Source of the DNA: Aquisediminimonas sp031376385
Lineage (GTDB): Bacteria; Pseudomonadota; Alphaproteobacteria; Sphingomonadales; Sphingomonadaceae
Assembly (NCBI GenBank): GCA_031376385.1
Contig: JANMDQ010000015.1
Span: 248,001 to 312,000, forward strand
Reading direction: 5' to 3'
DNA length: 64,000 nt
In this document: positions 59,679 through 64,000 of the stretch, piece after piece
Layout: each line of letters begins with the position of its first letter
How positions within the stretch are numbered: the first letter of the stretch is position 1
Notes under the pieces: model-generated
The model's database searches: none
Seen by the model: only the letters and a program-made list of their open reading frames with translations
Told to the model about the DNA's origin: nothing
Program-made: the position numbers and the translations under genes

Positions 59679-61160
59679 ATGCTTCAAATCAATTTTTCCG
59701 TTTCTATGCCACCAGTTGCGTGCGCCCTGATTATCGCAGTTCCTAAGGATGGGCTCGGTGCCGTTACATCGTTGGAGCTCAGTGACGCGGCAGTAATGTT
59801 GCTTCGCGCCGGGGCTGCGGCATCGCGATTTGACGGGGAGGCGGGATCAAGTTTTGAGGGGTTTTCTTCGACGACAGGGGGCACCCGCCGCGTCATGCTG
59901 GTTGGCACTGGGCTAGGCAGTGTCGAGGACTATGAGAAGGCAGGAGCAGCAGTCGCTGCAAAACTTCAAACATCGGGTGAACTGGCTACAGTGGTGGATT
60001 TTGGGGGACTTGCGGTCGCCCGGTCGGCTGAGGCTTTGGCGCGCTTTGCTGCTGGCGCTGTGCTCCGCAATTGGCGCTTTGATGTATACCGTACCAAGCT
60101 GAAGGATGCTCAAAAACCCAGCCTCGAAACGCTGACCATCGTTGGCGCTCCTGACGGCACAGCAGAGGCTTGGTCGCGGCATGAAGCGATCGCGAGGGGC
60201 GTGTTCCTGACGCGTGAACTTGTGACCGAGCCTGCGAACATCATCTACCCAGAAAGTTTCGTTGCACGGTGCCAGCAACTGAAGGCGCTTGGCGTTGAAA
60301 TCGAAGTGCTGGGCCAAAAGGAAATGGAAGCCGCTGGCATGGGCGCGCTTCTTGGTGTCAATCAAGGCTCTGTTCGCGAGCCACAATTGCTGGTGATGCG
60401 GTGGGACGGCACAGGCGGAACGAAGAACCCGCCAGTTGTGTTCGTTGGTAAAGGCGTCACGTTCGACACTGGCGGCATCTCGATCAAGCCAGCGGGCGGC
60501 ATGGAAGATATGAAGTGGGATATGGGTGGGGCAGGCGCAGTCGCAGGTGCGATGATGGCGCTTGCCGGGCGTAAGGCCAATGCGCATGTCGTTGGTGTCT
60601 GCGGTCTGGTTGAGAATATGCCGGACGGCAATGCGCAGCGCCCCGGCGACGTCGTAACGTCCATGTCAGGCCAGACCATCGAAGTGATCAACACTGACGC
60701 CGAAGGCCGCTTGGTGCTTTGTGATGCAATCACTTGGGTGCAGCAGAAATACAAGCCAGAGATTCTGGTGGATCTCGCGACGCTGACAGGGGCAATCATT
60801 GTGTCGCTGGGCCATGAATATGGTGGCCTGTTTAGCAATGATGACGGGCTGGCAGATCAATTGCTGGCGGCGGGCCAAGCGTCCGGCGACCCGCTGTGGC
60901 GCTGCCCCATTGGGGCGGCTTATGACAAGCTGATCGATAGCCCCATTGCCGACATGAAAAACGTCGGCCCCCGCGAAGGCGGATCCATTACAGCAGCTCA
61001 GTTCATCAAACGCTTCGTCGATGAAGGCGTGAAATGGGCGCATCTTGATATTGCAGGCACAGTCTGGACGGCTAAGCCGGGCACCGTTTGGGATAAAGGT
61101 GCAACTGGTTACGGCGTGCGTCTGCTCGACCGGTTTATTGCGGATAATTTTGAGGGATAG
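59679..61160 (+). CDS. pepA: Leucyl aminopeptidase
   Basis: PepA is a cytosolic M17 dinuclear zinc aminopeptidase. The 493-residue protein has FVGKGVTFDTGGISIKPAGGMEDMKWDMGGAGAV near residue 260, the hallmark NTDAEGRLVL (metal and catalytic site) near residue 340, and DLATLTGAIIVSLGHEYGG. Length fits the family. The ATG at 59679 follows AGGA at a good spacing. It is divergent from lptD; the holC and lptFG genes often nearby are not in this window. Confidence 0.95.
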   Translation: MLQINFSVSMPPVACALIIAVPKDGLGAVTSLELSDAAVMLLRAGAAASRFDGEAGSSFEGFSSTTGGTRRVMLVGTGLGSVEDYEKAGAAVAAKLQTSGELATVVDFGGLAVARSAEALARFAAGAVLRNWRFDVYRTKLKDAQKPSLETLTIVGAPDGTAEAWSRHEAIARGVFLTRELVTEPANIIYPESFVARCQQLKALGVEIEVLGQKEMEAAGMGALLGVNQGSVREPQLLVMRWDGTGGTKNPPVVFVGKGVTFDTGGISIKPAGGMEDMKWDMGGAGAVAGAMMALAGRKANAHVVGVCGLVENMPDGNAQRPGDVVTSMSGQTIEVINTDAEGRLVLCDAITWVQQKYKPEILVDLATLTGAIIVSLGHEYGGLFSNDDGLADQLLAAGQASGDPLWRCPIGAAYDKLIDSPIADMKNVGPREGGSITAAQFIKRFVDEGVKWAHLDIAGTVWTAKPGTVWDKGATGYGVRLLDRFIADNFEG

Positions 61161-61172
61161 AGGTGGTTCCTG

Positions 61173-61217
61173 AGTTTTGATTTCAGGCCGCCCCTCGAAC
61201 GGTCCGAAATCAAAACT
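61173..61217. repeat. 12-bp inverted repeat between pepA and tRNA-Tyr
   Basis: A perfect inverted repeat with arms AGTTTTGATTTC and GAAATCAAAACT (61173-61184, 61206-61217) begins at the CCA end of tRNA-Tyr on the minus strand. It lacks a long T-run in either direction. It may act as a shared terminator for pepA and the tRNA. Confidence 0.5.
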
Positions 61218-61302
61218 GGTGGACAGGGCTGGATTCGAACCAGCGTACGCTCTCGCGGGCAGATTTACAGTCTGCTGCCATTAACCACTCGGCCACCTGT
61301 CC
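61217..61302 (-). tRNA. tRNA-Tyr (GTA)
   Basis: On the minus strand an 86-nt class II tRNA is visible. The acceptor stem is GGACAGG with CCTGTCC, the anticodon stem-loop reads AGACTGTAAATCT with anticodon GTA, the long variable arm is CCGCGAGAGCG, and the T arm is CTGGTTCGAATCCAG. The genome encodes the CCA end. The long variable arm and GTA anticodon make it tyrosine. Confidence 0.96.
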
Positions 61303-61397
61303 CCAGATGCCTTCTCTCCAGCATTGCCGGTTTTCAGGAAGGCAGGCCAATGGCGAAGGCGCACAGGTCTGTCAACATCGTGTGGCGAATTTGCGGC

Positions 61398-62066
61398 TCA
61401 GCTATGCTCGATTAGCCAGTCACTGGCAGGAGCACGCTTGGTGGCTAGGGTGTTCGCGGGGTCATCTGGATCTTTGTAACCAATCGCCATACCCGTCCAA
61501 AGGATCCGGTCTTCGGGCTGTTTCAGGAACGCGCCGATGGTTTTGGGATACACGGCCCAACATTCCTGCGGGCAACTATCCAACCCAGCCTCGCACAGGA
61601 GCAACGCAATATTCTGAAGCATCATGCCCGCGTCGCCCCACTGCGGCGGCCCCATTTGCCGATCGAGTGTCAGGAATAGCGCGGCCGGCGCGTTGAAAAA
61701 TTGGAAATTGCGCGAAAACCACATCATCCGGCCCATTTTATTTTCACGCGGGATGCCAATCGCTTCATACAGCATTTGGCCAACTTCAAAACGCCGGTCA
61801 ATATAAGGCTTCTTCAGTTCCTTAGGGTAAATGTCATATTCTGCTGTTTCGCTCGGTGGGCCTTCTGCCATTTTACCGCGCATGATTTCTTTCAACCGCG
61901 CCATCGCATCGCCGTGCACCAAATCAATATGCCAAGGCTGCACATTGCCACCGGTTGCCGCGCGTGCTGCCCGCGTAATAATGTCCTTCAATAGATCGAT
62001 ATCAACTGGTTTATCAAGAAAACCACGCACTGACCTGCGGTGCGCAACAGCTTCACTCACATTCAT
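61398..62066 (-). CDS. Nitroreductase family protein
   Basis: A 222-residue FMN-dependent nitroreductase-like enzyme. It begins MNVSEAVAHRRSVRGFLDKPV and has RAARAATGGNVQPWHIDLVHG with FMN contacts. The central ELKKPYIDRRFEVGQMLYEAIGIPRENKMGRMMWFSRNF and AGMMLQNIALLLCEAGLDSCPQECW fit a group close to nitrobenzoate reductases. The ATG at 62066 is selected because it begins the family sequence; the upstream frame to 62123 is unlikely. It is divergent from the thiolase. Confidence 0.88.
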   Translation of the reverse strand: MNVSEAVAHRRSVRGFLDKPVDIDLLKDIITRAARAATGGNVQPWHIDLVHGDAMARLKEIMRGKMAEGPPSETAEYDIYPKELKKPYIDRRFEVGQMLYEAIGIPRENKMGRMMWFSRNFQFFNAPAALFLTLDRQMGPPQWGDAGMMLQNIALLLCEAGLDSCPQECWAVYPKTIGAFLKQPEDRILWTGMAIGYKDPDDPANTLATKRAPASDWLIEHS

Positions 62067-62163
62067 GATCGCTCTCCCAAAGACCTCACAAGTTTCCCTT
62101 GCCGTAAACGTCAATTTGCGCAAGTGGTTCGCCCATCAAAGAACAAACGTTAGGAGTCGAGCC

Positions 62164-63336
62164 ATGGCAACAGCCTATATTGTCGATGCAGTGCGCACCG
62201 CTGGCGGGAAGCGGAACGGAAAAATGGCCGGTTGGCACCCCGTTGATATGGCCGCGGCGACGCTTGACGCCATTGTCGCGCGCACGGGTCTTGATGGCGC
62301 GCGAATTGATGACGTCGTCATGGGCTGCGTCAGCCAAGGGGGGCAGCAGGCTGGGCAAATTGGCCGAAATGCCGTTCTTGCCGCGCGCCATTTGCCCAAC
62401 AGCGTTCCAGCAGTGACAATTGATCGCCAGTGCGGATCGTCGCAGCAGGCCATGCAATTTGCGGCTCAGGCCGTGATGTCAGGCACAATGGACGTCGTGA
62501 TTGCGGCAGGCGTGGAGAGCATGACGCGGGTGCCGATGGGTTCCACTGGCGCGTTCCATATGCGCGAAGGGCTCGGCAACTATAAATCGCCACGGTTGGA
62601 AGAAGAATATCCCGGCATCATGTTCAGCCAGTTCATGGGCGCGGAAATGATCGTTCAGAAGCACGGCTTCACCAAGGCTGATTTGGATGCGTTCGCGTAT
62701 CAGAGCCACGCCAAAGCCATCGCCGCGACCCAGTCTGGCGCGTTCGCCAATGAAATCCTCGTGCTGGATGTCGAAACGCCTGACGGCATCGTGAAGCATG
62801 GCGTCGATGAAGGCATCCGCTTTGACGCGACACCCGAAAGCATCGCTGGTGTGAAGTTGCTGCAAGAGGGCGGGACGTTGACCGCTGCGTCATCCAGCCA
62901 GATTTGTGATGGGGCTTCTGCTGTTCTGATCGTTTCTGAACAGGCCCTACAGGATCACGGCCTGACGCCCATCGCGCGGATCCACAATCTGACCGTGACG
63001 GCAGGCGATCCCGTGATCATGCTGGAAGAGCCCCTATTTGCGACAGACAAGGCGTTGCAACGGGCAGGTATGAAGATTGGCGACATTGATCTGTTCGAAG
63101 TGAACGAAGCCTTTGCGTCCGTGCCGCTCGCATGGCTCAAACATACCGGCGCTGATCCGGAAAAGCTGAACGTCAATGGCGGTGCCATTGCACTTGGCCA
63201 TCCGCTCGGCGCATCGGGCACCAAGCTAATGGCGACGCTTGTTAACGCGCTTGGCACGCGGGGCAAAAAATACGGCCTACAAACCATGTGCGAAGGCGGC
63301 GGCGTCGCCAATGTGACGATTATTGAACGGCTTTAA
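62164..63336 (+). CDS. Acetyl-CoA acetyltransferase (thiolase)
   Basis: A 390-residue thiolase for beta-ketoacyl-CoA cleavage or acetoacetyl-CoA synthesis. The active-site cysteine is in IDRQCGSSQQAMQ (residue about 89), the second motif is NGGAIALGHPLGASG with the catalytic histidine and the third is TMCEGGGVAN. It starts MATAYIVDAVRTAGGKR, which suggests fatty acid or amino-acid degradation. GGAG lies 8-9 nt upstream of the ATG. It is followed by an SDR, with a REP-like repeat between. Confidence 0.93.
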   Translation: MATAYIVDAVRTAGGKRNGKMAGWHPVDMAAATLDAIVARTGLDGARIDDVVMGCVSQGGQQAGQIGRNAVLAARHLPNSVPAVTIDRQCGSSQQAMQFAAQAVMSGTMDVVIAAGVESMTRVPMGSTGAFHMREGLGNYKSPRLEEEYPGIMFSQFMGAEMIVQKHGFTKADLDAFAYQSHAKAIAATQSGAFANEILVLDVETPDGIVKHGVDEGIRFDATPESIAGVKLLQEGGTLTAASSSQICDGASAVLIVSEQALQDHGLTPIARIHNLTVTAGDPVIMLEEPLFATDKALQRAGMKIGDIDLFEVNEAFASVPLAWLKHTGADPEKLNVNGGAIALGHPLGASGTKLMATLVNALGTRGKKYGLQTMCEGGGVANVTIIERL

Positions 63337-63350
63337 GCAACCACAACCCT

Positions 63351-63440
63351 GTCATGCTGAACTTGTTTCAGCATCCATGCCTCATTGCGAGCCTCGATAG
63401 CTGCATTGAGGCATAGACCCTGAAACAAGTTCAGGGTGAC
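63351..63440. repeat. REP-like inverted repeat between thiolase and SDR
   Basis: Left arm from GTCATGCTGAACTTGTTTCA (63351-63370) and CATGCCTCA (63376-63384), right arm TGAGGCATAG (63407-63416) and TGAAACAAGTTCAGGGTGAC (63421-63440), with mismatches and a 22-nt loop. It is the CTGAACTTGTTTCAG form of a repeat widespread in sphingomonads. It lies between two genes likely to be co-transcribed. Confidence 0.72.
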
Positions 63441-63462
63441 GATTGAAGAAAAGGACACCCAA

Positions 63463-64000
63463 ATGAAACTCGATTCAACAGTATCCGCGGTCATCACTGG
63501 CGGAGCGTCCGGCCTCGGGGCCGCCACCGCCCGCGCCCTTGCCGCAAAGGGCGTCAAGGTCGCGATCTTTGACCTGCAAAAGGACAAGGGCGAAGCGATG
63601 GCCGCTGAAATCGGCGGTGTGTTCTGCGAAGTGAACGTGACAAGCGATGAAAGTGTGATCGCTGGTTTTGAAAAGGCCCGTGCCGCGCATGGCCAGGAAC
63701 GCATCCTCGTCAATTGCGCTGGCACAGGTGCGGCCATGAAGACCGCCAGCCGCTCTAAATCAGATGGCAGCATCAAACATTATCCGGCAGACGCGTTTAA
63801 CTGGCTGATCCAGATTAACTTGGTCGGCACATTCCGCTGCATCGCCTTGTCTGCTGCTGGCATGATGACGCTGGACCCGCAAAATGAAGATGGTGAACGC
63901 GGCGCGATTGTGAACACAGCATCGGTTGCTGGCGAAGATGGGCAGATGGGCCAAGTTGCTTATTCCGCGTCAAAGGCTGGCGTCATCGGCATGACGCTCC
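63463..64000 (+). CDS. SDR family oxidoreductase, truncated by window end
   Basis: The first 179 codons of a short-chain dehydrogenase/reductase. It begins MKLDSTVSAVITGGASGLG, with the TGxxxGxG NAD-binding loop, then an NCAG motif near residue 86, a serine in AIVNTASVAGEDG, and the catalytic YSASK near residue 167. The sequence resembles 3-hydroxyacyl-CoA dehydrogenase type II (HSD10-like), which fits the thiolase upstream in beta-oxidation or isoleucine breakdown. The C-terminus lies beyond the window. Confidence 0.88.
   Translation, partial: MKLDSTVSAVITGGASGLGAATARALAAKGVKVAIFDLQKDKGEAMAAEIGGVFCEVNVTSDESVIAGFEKARAAHGQERILVNCAGTGAAMKTASRSKSDGSIKHYPADAFNWLIQINLVGTFRCIALSAAGMMTLDPQNEDGERGAIVNTASVAGEDGQMGQVAYSASKAGVIGMTL

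Noticed and set aside
1..64000. Insertion sequences, prophage genes or CRISPR arrays
   Set aside because: No transposase, integrase or phage protein and no regularly spaced direct repeats were recognised in the window.

Overview
The window is about 64 kb of an alphaproteobacterial chromosome. It most likely comes from Sphingomonadales, from an aerobic anoxygenic phototroph or a close relative. Three things support this: one end of a photosynthesis gene cluster (ppsR, ppaA, bchF, lhaA, puhABC, puhE), a run of PEPxxWA-CTERM proteins with the anchor VPEPATWLMMIAGFGL, and a CcrM-type GANTC methylase. An ornithine decarboxylase next to a deoxyhypusine-synthase-like enzyme also fits, because homospermidine is the hallmark polyamine of many sphingomonads. 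No transposase, phage gene or CRISPR array was seen. The species cannot be named from this sequence alone.

Layout. 0-7.4 kb: photosynthesis cluster end, with ppsR and ppaA leftward and bchF, lhaA, puhA, puhB, puhC, puhE rightward. The usual bchNBHLM block between bchF and lhaA, and acsF before puhE, are missing here, and a strong terminator-like hairpin lies after bchF. 7.4-16.8 kb: an EamA exporter, a nadC-RNase T2 pair behind a LexA-type box, a nicotinamide riboside salvage operon (pnuC, NadR-like kinase, GNAT, alpha/beta hydrolase), an M20 peptidase, TesB and Dcd. 16.9-22.1 kb: dnaX-ybaB, a DUF2177/DUF393/photolyase-like operon, folP. 22.1-26 kb: a gene-poor stretch with a second LexA-type box, one exported hypothetical protein, and four tandem PEP-CTERM genes.

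26-35.4 kb: ccrM, rnhB, thiD, glmM, a small conserved-looking ORF, TspO, a TonB-receptor-like beta-barrel, a TlyA-type methyltransferase and an exported amidase. 35.5-46.7 kb: ilvD, a lipoprotein, NAD(P)HX dehydratase, an RlmD-type methyltransferase, two MAPEG proteins, the polyamine pair, a threonine dehydratase-like enzyme, MarR, a hydrolase and a cysteine desulfurase. 46.7-50.7 kb: a second desulfurase, ferredoxin, SRP RNA, cytidine deaminase, GH25, UPF0262 and a nitroreductase. 50.8-64 kb: guaB, an RsmB-type methyltransferase, a TPR protein, the lptD-surA-pdxA-rsmA block, pepA, tRNA-Tyr, a nitroreductase, a thiolase and an SDR cut by the window end.

Most operons use 1-4 nt ATGA or GTGA overlaps, which suggests translational coupling. 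The best leads are the split photosynthesis cluster, the apparently circularly permuted photolyase-like protein, the LexA-type box over a 14-codon ORF ahead of nadC, the 14-nt triplication that builds a chain of three overlapping starts between the two desulfurases, and the putative homospermidine pair. All functional assignments rest on motif and family recognition by eye; no database search was possible.
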